NCBI GenBank assembly: GCA_003151495.1 | Contig: PLXR01000006.1 | Coordinates: 1 to 39,991, forward strand | Direction: 5' to 3' | Source: Opitutaceae bacterium | GTDB lineage: Bacteria; Verrucomicrobiota; Verrucomicrobiia; Opitutales; Opitutaceae | DNA length: 39,991 bases | Shown here: positions 1-6,584 of the stretch, piece after piece | Numbering within the stretch: position 1 is the first letter of the stretch | Layout of the letters: each line of letters begins with the position of its first letter | The notes under the pieces: model-generated | Seen by the model: only the letters and a program-made list of their open reading frames with translations | What the model was told of the DNA's origin: nothing | Database searches by the model: none | Position numbers and translations under genes: made by a program

Positions 1-318
1 CACATGCAGAGGACCTTCGCCGACTGGATCGCAGCCATGGGCTGCACGAGCGCCAACCGGCCCGGCGCCGACGGCTCGAAGGCGATCGAGCCGGGGGGAT
101 CGATCATCCACGAGGTGGGAGGGGCGATCATGGGCGCCAAGGCCTCGGCCTCGGTCACGAATTCCTGGTCCCAGACCTGGGACGCGAAGAACGTCTTCGT
201 CGCCGACGGCGCCGTATTTGCCTCGAATGCCGACAAGAACCCGACCCTGACGATCATGGCGCTCGCATGGCGCACCGCCGACCGGATCCTGGGCGAGCTG
301 CGCCGGGGAAACCTTTAA
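1..318 (+). CDS. GMC family oxidoreductase, C-terminal end (partial)
   Basis: The reading frame is open from the window edge, so the start and FAD-binding N-terminus lie outside. The visible 105 residues match the C-terminal part of glucose-methanol-choline oxidoreductases. They contain the His-Glu-x-Gly-Gly stretch (HEVGGAIMG) carrying the usual catalytic His. Near the end, NVFVADGAVFAS is followed by NPTLTIMALAWR with the conserved Asn-Pro pair. These enzymes use FAD to oxidise alcohols or sugars. The next gene, 12 bases downstream on the same strand, is a gluconate-2-dehydrogenase-subunit-3-like protein, the usual partner of periplasmic GMC dehydrogenases. A sugar or sugar-acid dehydrogenase complex is therefore likely. 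The substrate cannot be read from this fragment. Confidence 0.88.
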   Translation, partial: HMQRTFADWIAAMGCTSANRPGADGSKAIEPGGSIIHEVGGAIMGAKASASVTNSWSQTWDAKNVFVADGAVFASNADKNPTLTIMALAWRTADRILGELRRGNL

Positions 319-330
319 CCCAGGAACACC

Positions 331-1002
331 GTGAATTCCAAGAACCCCGACCGGATGGACCGGCGCCTCGCGATCAAGTGGATGCTGGCCGCGGGCGCCG
401 GCGTGGCGCTCCTGAGGGCAAGGGGCCTTGGAGGGGCGGCACCGGCCCCCTCCGCGCCCGCCAGGGGCCCGGGGTATGGGAGCGACCCCGACCTGATGAA
501 GCCCTACAAGCCCGGCGACTACTGGGACCTCACCTTCACCGACCCCCTCCGCAGGGAGGTCGCCATCCTCTCCGACATCGTGATCCCCGAGGACGCGGCG
601 TCCCCGAGCGCATCCTCCCTCGGGGTGACAGACTTCATCGACGAGTGGGTGAGCGCACCGTATCCCGACAACGCCCGCGACCGGAAGGTCGTCCTGGAGG
701 GGCTCGCCTGGCTCGACGGAGAATCCCAGAGGCGATTCGGGACGCCCTTCGCCGGGGCGGCGGCCGCCCAGTGCCACGCGCTGTGCGAGGACATGGCGCG
801 GGCGGCGCCCGAGGGCTCAGCGATGGCCCCGGCCCATGCCTTCTTCCTCCTCTTCAGGGACCTGGTCGTGACCGGGTACTACACGACCCCTGTCGGCATG
901 AAGGACATCGGATACGCCGGGAACCTGCCGCTTGCGAGGTTCGACGGCCCCCCCGCCGAGCTCGTCGCCCGGCTGGGGCTCACGGACGAGGTCAGGTGGT
1001 GA
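331..1002 (+). CDS. Gluconate 2-dehydrogenase subunit 3 family protein (Tat-exported)
   Basis: This is a 223-residue protein of the subunit-3 type that accompanies a membrane/periplasmic GMC dehydrogenase. The N-terminus has a twin-arginine-like signal (MDRRLAIKWMLAAGAG) followed by a hydrophobic stretch. Export by Tat before assembly with the flavoprotein encoded just upstream is therefore expected. The body holds the family's pattern: 'EVAILSDIVIPED', then 'GVTDFIDEWV' and 'FFLLFRDLVVTGYYT'. The start is GTG at 331, with AGGA six bases upstream. An in-frame ATG at 355, directly before the Arg-Arg pair, is an alternative. It ends two bases from the convergent hpf-like gene. Assignment to the family is good; its exact role in the complex is inferred. 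Confidence 0.82.
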   Translation: MNSKNPDRMDRRLAIKWMLAAGAGVALLRARGLGGAAPAPSAPARGPGYGSDPDLMKPYKPGDYWDLTFTDPLRREVAILSDIVIPEDAASPSASSLGVTDFIDEWVSAPYPDNARDRKVVLEGLAWLDGESQRRFGTPFAGAAAAQCHALCEDMARAAPEGSAMAPAHAFFLLFRDLVVTGYYTTPVGMKDIGYAGNLPLARFDGPPAELVARLGLTDEVRW

Positions 1003-1004
1003 GC

Positions 1005-1376
1005 CTAGATCGCCTTCGGAAGCGGCGTGCCGAGCTCGATCGGGTGCGGATGGTGGCGCTTGACCTTGAAGAGCAGCGCCCGCCGGCTGAGCATCCGGTC
1101 GAGCTTGTCGGCCAGGAGCGAAACCGCCTTGTGGCACTCGTCGGACTCGACCGACGCGTTGAGCGCCGGCCCGTCGATCGTGACATGGCCCTTTGCCTTG
1201 AACCTCGTCCCGAATTTCTCCTTCGGGTCGCACTCCAGCTCCACGCGCAGACGCAGGATTCGCTCCTCATGCCTGAACAATCGGTCGGCTTTCTCCTGAA
1301 CATAGGTCTTTAGGGACGGCGTCAACTCCAGGTGAATTCCCGACACGATCAGTTCCGGATGATTTTGTCTGTTCAT
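1005..1376 (-). CDS. hpf: Ribosome hibernation promoting factor (HPF/RaiA family, short form)
   Basis: The 123-residue product starts 'MNRQNHPELIVSGIHLELT' and continues with 'LKTYVQEKADRLFRH' and 'LRVELECDP', the beta-alpha-beta-beta-beta-alpha layout of the S30AE/HPF fold. Proteins of this family bind in the decoding channel of the 30S subunit and silence ribosomes during starvation. The length fits the short HPF/YfiA class, because the C-terminal dimerisation domain of long HPF is absent. It is convergent with the upstream dehydrogenase partner and divergent from the SDR gene. Only 78 bases separate it from the SDR start, so both promoters must lie in that AT-rich gap. No strong Shine-Dalgarno sequence is visible before the ATG. 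Confidence 0.85.
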   Translation of the reverse strand: MNRQNHPELIVSGIHLELTPSLKTYVQEKADRLFRHEERILRLRVELECDPKEKFGTRFKAKGHVTIDGPALNASVESDECHKAVSLLADKLDRMLSRRALLFKVKRHHPHPIELGTPLPKAI

Positions 1377-1454
1377 GGCTGTGGCTTTGATTTTGGTTGT
1401 ACCTGCGCAGCCAGAGTGAGTCCCTGCTGCGGAAAATAGTTTCGAAAAAATCTT

Positions 1455-2273
1455 ATGCCTTCGCCCGATGCCGCCATTAGTGGATTCTCGGCGGTCGTCA
1501 TCACGGGCGGATCTTCCGGTATTGGAAAATCATATATCGAACTGTTGGCAAAACTTCGCCCCGAATTGGCATTTTGCAATCTATCTCGGCGCAAACCGGA
1601 CATAATTAACCCAAAGCTTAAGCTGCGCCATGTTTCCTGCGACCTCTCGAGCCAGGGGCAGGTATTAAGCGCGCTGCTTGAAATCCAGGACTTCCTCGGG
1701 CGGGAGGTCCCGGAGGGCAGGGTCCTCCTCATCAACAACAGCGGGTTCGGGATCTACTGCCGTTTTCCGGAACCCGGCACCGACCAGCACCTTGAAATGG
1801 TGGACGTGAACATCCGCGCCGTGGTCCATCTGACGGCAAGCCTCCTGCCGGTCATTAAGGCCAGGGGCGGGGCGATCATGACCGTCGCCTCGACGGCCGC
1901 GTTCCAGCCGACGCCGTTCCTCGCGACCTACGGGGCGACCAAGGCGTTCGTGCTCCACTGGAGCCTCGCGCTCAACGAGGAGCTCCGGGGCACCGGGGTC
2001 TCGGCGCTCGCGGTCTGCCCTGGGCCGACCTCGACCGACTTCTTCAGGCGCGCCGGCCTCAAGGAGGGCTCGGTCCCCAACATGTTCGGGGAGACGAGCG
2101 AGAAGGTCGTGATGGCGTCGCTGCGGGCCCTCGCGGCGGGCCGCTCCATGGTCGTCAGCGGGTGGAAGAACAAGGTCATGGCGGCCCTTGCGTCAAAGCT
2201 GCCGAAGCCGCTCGTCGCGCGCATGGCGAGGATCGCGCTCGCCCGCTACCGGATGAAGCGGGCGGAATCGTGA
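1455..2273 (+). CDS. SDR family NAD(P)-dependent oxidoreductase
   Basis: The 272-residue product is a classical short-chain dehydrogenase/reductase. The nucleotide-binding TGGSSGIGKS lies at residues 17-26 and NNSG near 94. The catalytic triad Ser146, Tyr159 and Lys163 lies within 'TVASTAAF...ATYGATK', followed by 'CPGPTSTDF'. It belongs to the general ketone/aldehyde-reducing cytosolic SDRs; the substrate is unknown. The stop overlaps the GTG start of the pseudouridine synthase gene (GTGA), so the two are probably translated together. The first about 200 bases of the gene are clearly more AT-rich than the rest. Confidence 0.88.
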   Translation: MPSPDAAISGFSAVVITGGSSGIGKSYIELLAKLRPELAFCNLSRRKPDIINPKLKLRHVSCDLSSQGQVLSALLEIQDFLGREVPEGRVLLINNSGFGIYCRFPEPGTDQHLEMVDVNIRAVVHLTASLLPVIKARGGAIMTVASTAAFQPTPFLATYGATKAFVLHWSLALNEELRGTGVSALAVCPGPTSTDFFRRAGLKEGSVPNMFGETSEKVVMASLRALAAGRSMVVSGWKNKVMAALASKLPKPLVARMARIALARYRMKRAES

Positions 2274-3091
2274 AGGAGCCCGGAATCGACGGGCCGCGCG
2301 CCTCGGCCTGGCCGCGGAGGCTGGCCCAGGGCCCGGCTCGGATCATCGAGCCCCGGGAACTCGGCTCCTGGGTCCTCCACGAGGACGACCGGCTCCTTGT
2401 CGTAAACAAGCCCGGGGACGTCGTGTGCCACCCCTCAAAGCACGGGCCTTGGTCGAGCCTCGTGGGCGCGGCGCGCGAGCGCTCGGGCCTCGCGACCGTG
2501 CACCTCGTCTTCAGGCTCGACCGCGAGACGAGCGGAGTGGTCGTCCTTGCGAAGGACCCGCGCATGGCCAGCCGCCTCCAGACGGCCATGCAGGACCGCA
2601 GGGTCGGAAAGACCTACCTCGCGATCCTGACGGGCGACGTGGGGGCGCAGGTGAGGGTCGACAAGCCGCTTGGCGCCGACACGGCGAGCCCGGTCTTCAT
2701 GAAGTCCGCCGTCTGCGAGGGAGGGCAGCCCTCGGCGACCCTCTTTGAACCGCTCTCCAGGGCAGGCGGATTCACGCTCGCACGGGTGACGACGGAGACC
2801 GGCCGCAAGCACCAGATCCGCGCCCACGCGCAGTGGCTCGGGCACCCGGTCGTGGGCGACAAGATCTACGGGCCGGATGCCCGGCTCTACCTCGACTTCA
2901 TCGACCGGGGATGGACGCCCGAGCTCGAGGCCCGGCTTCTCCTCCCGAGGCAGGCGCTCCACTGCGCCCGGATCGACCTGAGGACGGCGGGGATCCCCTT
3001 TGTGTTCGAGGCGCCGCTGCCGGACGACATGGCGGGTTTCTGCACCCTCCACGGCATGGACGCAGGCGCGGCCGCGCAGGCCCCGGGTTAG
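2270..3091 (+). CDS. RluA-family RNA pseudouridine synthase
   Basis: The 273-residue product isomerises uridine to pseudouridine in rRNA or tRNA. Landmarks are 'LLVVNKPGDVVCHPS' near residue 45, the catalytic motif 'FRLDRETSGVV' with Asp84, and the RNA-binding end 'TETGRKHQIRAH' followed by 'GHPVVGDKIYG'. In most members the residue two before the Leu of the catalytic motif is His (HRLD); here it is Phe. No S4 domain is present. The frame stays open upstream to about 2162, but the GTG at 2270, overlapping the SDR stop, is the best start because the longer version would read through the SDR gene. Its 3' end overlaps the convergent M14 peptidase gene by four bases. The target uridine cannot be told. 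Confidence 0.85.
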   Translation: MKEPGIDGPRASAWPRRLAQGPARIIEPRELGSWVLHEDDRLLVVNKPGDVVCHPSKHGPWSSLVGAARERSGLATVHLVFRLDRETSGVVVLAKDPRMASRLQTAMQDRRVGKTYLAILTGDVGAQVRVDKPLGADTASPVFMKSAVCEGGQPSATLFEPLSRAGGFTLARVTTETGRKHQIRAHAQWLGHPVVGDKIYGPDARLYLDFIDRGWTPELEARLLLPRQALHCARIDLRTAGIPFVFEAPLPDDMAGFCTLHGMDAGAAAQAPG

Positions 3092-3849
3092 GCGTGGTGG
3101 CCCAGGGTGCGGTCGATGGCTGCGAAGAGGGCGGCCCTGAGCGCAGCCACCCGTGTCTCGAGCGCGAGGGAGGACGGGGTCTCGATCGTGTAGGAGAGGC
3201 TTGTGTGGTTTGCCCGGAGGTAGATCGACTCGGGCCATTTCTCGCGCTCCAGGGGATCGGCGCTCGGGCGGATGATGCCCCCCCGTGCCTCCCGCCCCTC
3301 GATTTCCGGGCTGGTGTCTATCGGGCAGACCTTCGAGGCCGCCTTGATCATCGGCGCCGCGAGGCTCGGCCGGTTGTCCGGGTTCAGCTCATAGAGGTAG
3401 AACCCCTTCGACTCCCAGTCCTCATGGACGCAGATCGCGAGGTCGAATCCCGGCTGGCGCCTTAGCCAGGCCACGTGCGCCCTGACCTCGGGGGCCTCGG
3501 GGTGCCGGTAGTCGCGGTTCAGGTCGAGCCCGGATGCGTTCTCGCGGACCCCGCGCCCGAGGCTCTCGGGATTGAGCATGGGGCACAGGAACCAGACCGC
3601 CCGCCCGTCGAGCTGGCCCGACTCGAGGAGCGAGAGGAGGGCGAGCGGCGGGGCGGGCTCGTCCCCGTGGATGCCGGCAGAGAGGTAGATTCTGGGCCTC
3701 GGCCCGGGGGCGCGCCGGGTGAGCGCCATGAGGGGGTAGATCCCCGCCGCACCGTAGTCCTCCCGGCGGAAACCGGCCCTTTCACCCGCGACCTGAAACT
3801 GGGCGGCGAGGGCGGCGGGATCCAAGGGTGCGGCTTTGACAGCGGTCAC
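3088..3849 (-). CDS. M14-family zinc carboxypeptidase / MpaA-like amidase
   Basis: The 253-residue product shows the M14 zinc site: His61 and Glu64 in 'SAGIHGDEP', third ligand His142 in 'AICVHEDWE', and catalytic Glu223 in 'YTIETPS'. The 'GLDLNRDY' stretch supplies the Asn-Arg pair that binds the substrate carboxylate. Short single-domain members of this type include murein peptide amidase and succinylglutamate desuccinylase-like enzymes. No signal peptide is seen, so a cytosolic role such as recycling of cell-wall peptides is plausible but inferred. The start is GTG, 58 bases from the divergent gltX. The end overlaps the pseudouridine synthase gene by four bases tail to tail. Confidence 0.82.
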   Translation of the reverse strand: MTAVKAAPLDPAALAAQFQVAGERAGFRREDYGAAGIYPLMALTRRAPGPRPRIYLSAGIHGDEPAPPLALLSLLESGQLDGRAVWFLCPMLNPESLGRGVRENASGLDLNRDYRHPEAPEVRAHVAWLRRQPGFDLAICVHEDWESKGFYLYELNPDNRPSLAAPMIKAASKVCPIDTSPEIEGREARGGIIRPSADPLEREKWPESIYLRANHTSLSYTIETPSSLALETRVAALRAALFAAIDRTLGHHA

Positions 3850-3907
3850 ACGATGGTTCTTGCTGGTCCCTCGCCCGAATCACAAGCCGCAATCCTCACT
3901 CCCGCCT

Positions 3908-5224
3908 ATGACGCAAGTCCGAGTCCGCTTTGCACCGAGTCCCACCGGGTTCTTCCACATCGGAAGCGCTAGGACCGCGCTTTTCAACTGGCTTTACGCC
4001 CGGCACACCGGTGGCGTGTTCATCCTCCGGGTCGAGGACACCGACCAGTCGCGCAACAGCGAGGAGTTCCTCAACCTGATCTACGGCAGCCTGCGCTGGC
4101 TGGGACTCGACTGGGATGAGGGTCCCGGGGTGGGGGGCGCATTCGGACCGTACCGCCAGAGCGAGCGGGCCCCGATCTACAGGGAATACCTCGAGCGCCT
4201 CAAGGCATCGGGACGGACCTACGAGAAGGATGGCGCCCTCCTCTTCAGGATCTCGGGCGAGCCCCAGGTGATCCAGGACGCGATCCGGGGCAGGGTGGAG
4301 CGGACCGAGGAGAAGGACTTTGTGATCGTCCGCTCCGACGGGAACCCCGTCTTCCACCTGGTGAACGTCGTGGACGACATAGCCATGAAGGTGACGCACG
4401 TCATCCGCGGCGAGGACCACCTCTCCAACACGAGCAAGCACACCGAGCTCTTCAAGGCGTTCGGGGCTCCGATCCCCATCTACGCCCACATCCCGCTCAT
4501 CCTCAAGCAGAACGGCCCGGGAAAGATGTCCAAGCGCGACCAGGGAGCGCTCATCGAGGAGTACCAGAAGCGGGGCTTCCTGCCGGAGGCGCTCGTCAAC
4601 TTCCTGTGCCTGCTCGGCTGGTCGCCGAAGGACGACCGCGAAAAGCTGCCCCTGGAGGAGGTTATCCGCCTCTTCGACCTGCCCGGGGTCAACCAGAGCA
4701 ACGCGCGCTTCGACGAGAAGAAGCTCGCCCACATGAACATGACCTACCTCCACGCGATGGAGCCCGGGAAATGCTTTGCCTTCGCCAGGGACTTCCTCGT
4801 CGCCAGGAACTACTTCCCGGCGGGCCTTCCCGACGAGGCCTACCTGCGGGACGTGATCGGCCTCTGCCAGCCGAAGGTCCGCGCGATAGAGGACCTCCCC
4901 GGCTTCATAGGGTATTTCTTCGGCGAGGACTTCGCGATAGACCCCAAGGCGAGGGAGAAGATTTTCTCAAAGGGCGACCCCAGGGCGCGCCTCGGGGAGC
5001 TTCTTGCCGCGCTGCCGACGGCCGACTTCACGAGCGATGCGGCGCTGGAGGCCCTTGTTCAGCAGCTTGCATCCCAGCACGGTGCCGGCACTGGCGATTA
5101 CATCCACCCGGCCCGGCTTGCGGTTTCGGGCACGGCGGTGGGGCCAAGCTTCTACGGGCTGTTGAGAGTGCTCGGGCTCAAGCGAGTGACCGTACGCCTA
5201 GAGCGGTTCCTCGCGACGGCTTGA
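3908..5224 (+). CDS. gltX: Glutamyl-tRNA synthetase
   Basis: The 438-residue product is a class I aminoacyl-tRNA synthetase that charges tRNA-Glu. The ATP-binding HIGH-type motif is '[11 protein letters not shown]' (His17-Ile-Gly-Ser20) and the second signature is KMSKR at residues 206-210. '[10 protein letters not shown]' near residue 43 is the Glu-binding Rossmann segment, followed by the usual 'GLDWDEG'. The anticodon-binding part is somewhat short against the usual 465-500 residues. The frame extends upstream to 3836, but the ATG at 3908 gives the canonical N-terminus '[14 protein letters not shown]'. The gene is followed 44 bases later by tRNA-Arg. Whether it is discriminating or not (Glu only, or Glu and Gln) cannot be read directly. 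Confidence 0.95.
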   Translation: MTQVRVRFAPSPTGFFHIGSARTALFNWLYARHTGGVFILRVEDTDQSRNSEEFLNLIYGSLRWLGLDWDEGPGVGGAFGPYRQSERAPIYREYLERLKASGRTYEKDGALLFRISGEPQVIQDAIRGRVERTEEKDFVIVRSDGNPVFHLVNVVDDIAMKVTHVIRGEDHLSNTSKHTELFKAFGAPIPIYAHIPLILKQNGPGKMSKRDQGALIEEYQKRGFLPEALVNFLCLLGWSPKDDREKLPLEEVIRLFDLPGVNQSNARFDEKKLAHMNMTYLHAMEPGKCFAFARDFLVARNYFPAGLPDEAYLRDVIGLCQPKVRAIEDLPGFIGYFFGEDFAIDPKAREKIFSKGDPRARLGELLAALPTADFTSDAALEALVQQLASQHGAGTGDYIHPARLAVSGTAVGPSFYGLLRVLGLKRVTVRLERFLATA

Positions 5225-5268
5225 CCTAGACTTTGCGGGGCGGTTTGCTCTTCCTTCAGGGCAGATTT

Positions 5269-5343
5269 GCGAGTGTAGCACAATGGATAGTGTAGTGGCC
5301 TCCGAAGCCATTGATCCGGGTTCGACTCCCGGCACTCGCACCA
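5269..5343 (+). tRNA. tRNA-Arg (anticodon CCG), CCA encoded
   Basis: The cloverleaf folds by eye. The acceptor GCGAGTG pairs with CACTCGC, with discriminator A and an encoded CCA at 5341-5343. The D arm is GCAC/GTGT around the AATGGATA loop. The anticodon arm is GTGGC/GCCAT around loop CTCCGAA, giving anticodon CCG (codon CGG, Arg). The T arm is CCGGG/CCCGG around TTCGACT. Its last 23 bases are repeated exactly at 6393-6415, which marks it as a probable integration target. Confidence 0.95.
5321..5343 (+). repeat. att-like direct repeat, copy within tRNA-Arg
   Basis: These 23 bases run from the T loop through CCA of tRNA-Arg. They are identical to 6393-6415, and a shorter diverged version lies at 12591-12610 (17 of 20 bases identical to 5324-5343). 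By analogy with tRNA-integrating elements this would be the regenerated attachment site. Confidence 0.7.
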
Positions 5344-5364
5344 GATTCGGAATCCAACGTCGAT

Positions 5365-5781
5365 TCAACGTTCTCCCGGATGTACCAACGCCAGCGGCTT
5401 ATTTCCAAATCTCCGGTAGATTGTAAAGTGGGCAGAATCGGTCGTGATCACCTGCGCCTGCGGGAACATTTCAGCCAGCCGCACGACTGCGGCATCGCAA
5501 AAATCCATTTGAGAGTACTTGGCCGATAGGGCTCGCAGATGGGGCATGTGTTCGGGCAAGAGGTCCACCACCCGGAGAGCGCCGGCGTCCACGAGTCCGT
5601 AAAGCTGGTCTACCGCCGGGCGCGAACGACCAAGTTGCCAGGCAGCCTCCGCAATCACTGCTTCACACGTTATCAGCGGTGGGGCGAGCGACTCCAGAAT
5701 ACTCGCGCTCCACGCATGCCATTGATCGCGAGAGTTGATCCACCCAACGAGGGGGCCGGTGTCCGTGATATGCTCAGCCAC
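5365..5781 (-). CDS. PIN-domain ribonuclease toxin (VapC-like)
   Basis: This is a 138-residue PIN domain. The acidic metal site is visible as Asp7 ('ITDTGPLVGW'), Glu40/Glu45 ('CEAVIAEA'), Asp96 ('DFCDAAVV') and Asp115 ('TTDSAHF'), in the order expected for VapC-type Mg-dependent endoribonucleases that cut tRNA or rRNA. A longer open frame extends to 5853. The GTG at 5781 is preferred because it places the first Asp near the N-terminus and overlaps the end of the antitoxin gene by eight bases, as is typical for coupled toxin-antitoxin pairs. It ends 21 bases from the tRNA. The RNA target is unknown. Confidence 0.8.
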   Translation of the reverse strand: MAEHITDTGPLVGWINSRDQWHAWSASILESLAPPLITCEAVIAEAAWQLGRSRPAVDQLYGLVDAGALRVVDLLPEHMPHLRALSAKYSQMDFCDAAVVRLAEMFPQAQVITTDSAHFTIYRRFGNKPLALVHPGER

Positions 5782-5989
5782 CGAAGCCCTCCCGCGTCGA
5801 GAGATCGCGCGGGCCCGCGTAAACGCCCTTGGCGTGGGCGGCAAGCTCTCCAAAGGTGTGGGTCGGTTTGGCGGTCAAGAGGAACCGCTCACCTGACTTG
5901 CCGTCGACGATCTCGACCGCCTGCCCCTTTCGGGCTGCGGCCTTGGCCTTGGGAAATTCGCGCATCAACGAACGGGTCGATAGCTTCAT
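5774..5989 (-). CDS. Type II antitoxin, Phd/YefM-like
   Basis: The 71-residue product begins 'MKLSTRSLMREFPKAKAAA' and continues 'GQAVEIVDGKSGERFLL'. This is the beta-alpha DNA-binding N-terminus of Phd/YefM-type antitoxins, which hold an unstructured toxin-neutralising C-terminus. The following gene encodes a PIN toxin and overlaps by eight bases, giving the antitoxin-first order. The open frame extends 18 codons further upstream, but the ATG at 5989 matches the family start. A palindrome overlaps that start codon and could be the autoregulatory operator. Pairing a Phd-like antitoxin with a PIN toxin is common in VapBC-like systems. Confidence 0.7.
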   Translation of the reverse strand: MKLSTRSLMREFPKAKAAARKGQAVEIVDGKSGERFLLTAKPTHTFGELAAHAKGVYAGPRDLSTREGFGG

Positions 5990-6009
5990 GTTTGACACCC
6001 TGTCATACA
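5989..6009. promoter_or_regulatory. Candidate autoregulatory operator of the toxin-antitoxin pair
   Basis: The + strand reads TGTTTGACA-CCC-TGTCATACA. The two 9-base arms are inverted copies with one mismatch around a 3-base centre. The element touches the antitoxin ATG, and AT-rich promoter-like DNA (TCAATATTATATC) follows at 6020-6033. Antitoxins usually bind such palindromes to repress their own operon. The position fits, but binding is inferred. Confidence 0.5.
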
Positions 6010-6056
6010 TTAAAGGTTCGTCAATATTATATCGGAAATGCAATCGCTCTCCGACC

Positions 6057-6254
6057 TCAGGCGGTCATTGTCATCTGGAAATAATCAAGCGTATAGGGCA
6101 CCTCATAACCTTCGGCCAACGCTACGCCTGTGGTGCCATTCGCGCCGCTGACCTGCGTGGTATACGCCCCAGGCGAAAGCTTCACGACATGGGCGCTATC
6201 GGCACTTCCAGGAGCACTCTCCACACCGTTGCCCGGGGGAAGAGCGGCAACCAT
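6057..6254 (-). pseudogene. Relic of a surface-protein C-terminal domain
   Basis: The 65-codon frame contains 'SADSAHVVKLSPGAYTTQV' followed by 'SGANGTTGVALAEGYEVP'. This lines up with the last residues of the BNR-repeat surface protein encoded at 12646-15468 ('SLDAAMVTTLAPGSYTIVV', 'SGAGSSTGNALVEVYEAD'). In that protein the segment closes a domain of about 110 residues. Here only the final about 40 residues survive, with no signal peptide and no upstream continuation in any frame. It is best read as the decayed end of a lost gene of the same family, left inside the islet. Confidence 0.55.
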
Positions 6255-6273
6255 TCTTGCACGATTCCCGGCA
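6251..6273. repeat. Dispersed repeat, copy A (pairs with 12579-12601)
   Basis: CCATTCTTGCACGATTCC followed by CGGCA matches 12579-12601 with one mismatch (C or T) over 23 bases. AGCGGC lies just upstream of both copies. The 3' half resembles the tRNA-Arg T-arm region, but this copy lacks the tRNA-like CGCACCA ending. Confidence 0.6.
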
Positions 6274-6361
6274 GCCTCGGTGCCTCTCGGTGCTGCTCCT
6301 TACCACTCCCTGCTAACCAAGCACTCGCCTCGAAAACAGGATTTGCTACTTCTAGCTGTAG

Positions 6362-6415
6362 ACAAACAAGTTCCAAATGCTCCTGAAGCGGTTTCGACTC
6401 CCGGCACTCGCACCA
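6362..6415. repeat. 54-base att-like repeat, copy 1 (pairs with 17647-17700)
   Basis: These 54 bases align without gaps to 17647-17700 (39 of 54 identical by my count). They share ACAAACA(A/G)GTTCCA at the left, TCCTGAAGC in the middle and GCACCA at the right end. The right 23 bases (6393-6415) are the exact duplicate of the tRNA-Arg 3' end. The stop codon of the next minus-strand gene lies five bases away. Confidence 0.65.
6393..6415 (+). repeat. att-like direct repeat, distal copy of the tRNA-Arg 3' end
   Basis: This is identical over 23 bases to 5321-5343. There is no 5' tRNA half upstream of it, so it is not a second tRNA gene. It forms the outer border of the candidate islet. Confidence 0.7.
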
Positions 6416-6419
6416 TTCT

Positions 6420-6584
6420 CTAGAAGGCGACGTAGATGAAGGGCTTGCTGGGAAGACCGAGTCGATAGAGCACGTAGTGCAGGAGTACTGCCAGGACCAA
6501 TCCCAAGACCAACGAGATGCAATGGGACGCGGCCGGGCGGCAATTCGCGGGCAGTTTCGCCACTTGGGTTTCCAGGAATTTCAT
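6420..6584 (-). CDS. DltX-like acyl-shuttle microprotein (54 aa, single TM)
   Basis: The product is MKFLETQVAKLPAN at the N-terminus, one hydrophobic helix at about residues 23-41 (ISLVLGLVLAVLLHYVLY), and a short tail ending KPFIYVAF. Its ATG overlaps the TGA of the SGNH gene (ATGA), exactly as the SGNH gene overlaps the MBOAT gene, so it is the third member of the operon. In the Dlt pathway a one-helix microprotein, DltX, carries a C-terminal aromatic hexapeptide. Its Tyr accepts the acyl group from the MBOAT and passes it to the DltD serine. Here F-I-Y-V-A-F, with Tyr51 four from the end, fits that motif. The MBOAT encoded here has no such tail of its own. The reading frame and overlaps are seen directly; the shuttle role is inferred from the motif and gene order. 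Confidence 0.7.
   Translation of the reverse strand: MKFLETQVAKLPANCRPAASHCISLVLGLVLAVLLHYVLYRLGLPSKPFIYVAF

Larger units (their letters stand above)
5344..6415. mobile_element. Candidate tRNA-associated genomic islet (no integrase seen)
   Basis: A 1.07 kb segment starts directly after the tRNA-Arg CCA and ends with an exact 23-base copy of the tRNA 3' end. This is the layout left by site-specific integration into a tRNA gene. It is lower in GC than gltX upstream. It contains a toxin-antitoxin pair and a dead fragment of a surface protein, all on the minus strand. There is no integrase or excisionase gene, so it would be a remnant or a passively mobilised islet. Confidence 0.45.

Noticed and set aside
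6393..6415. A second tRNA-Arg gene.
   Set aside because: Only the T-loop-to-CCA part is present. There is no acceptor 5' strand, D arm or anticodon arm upstream.
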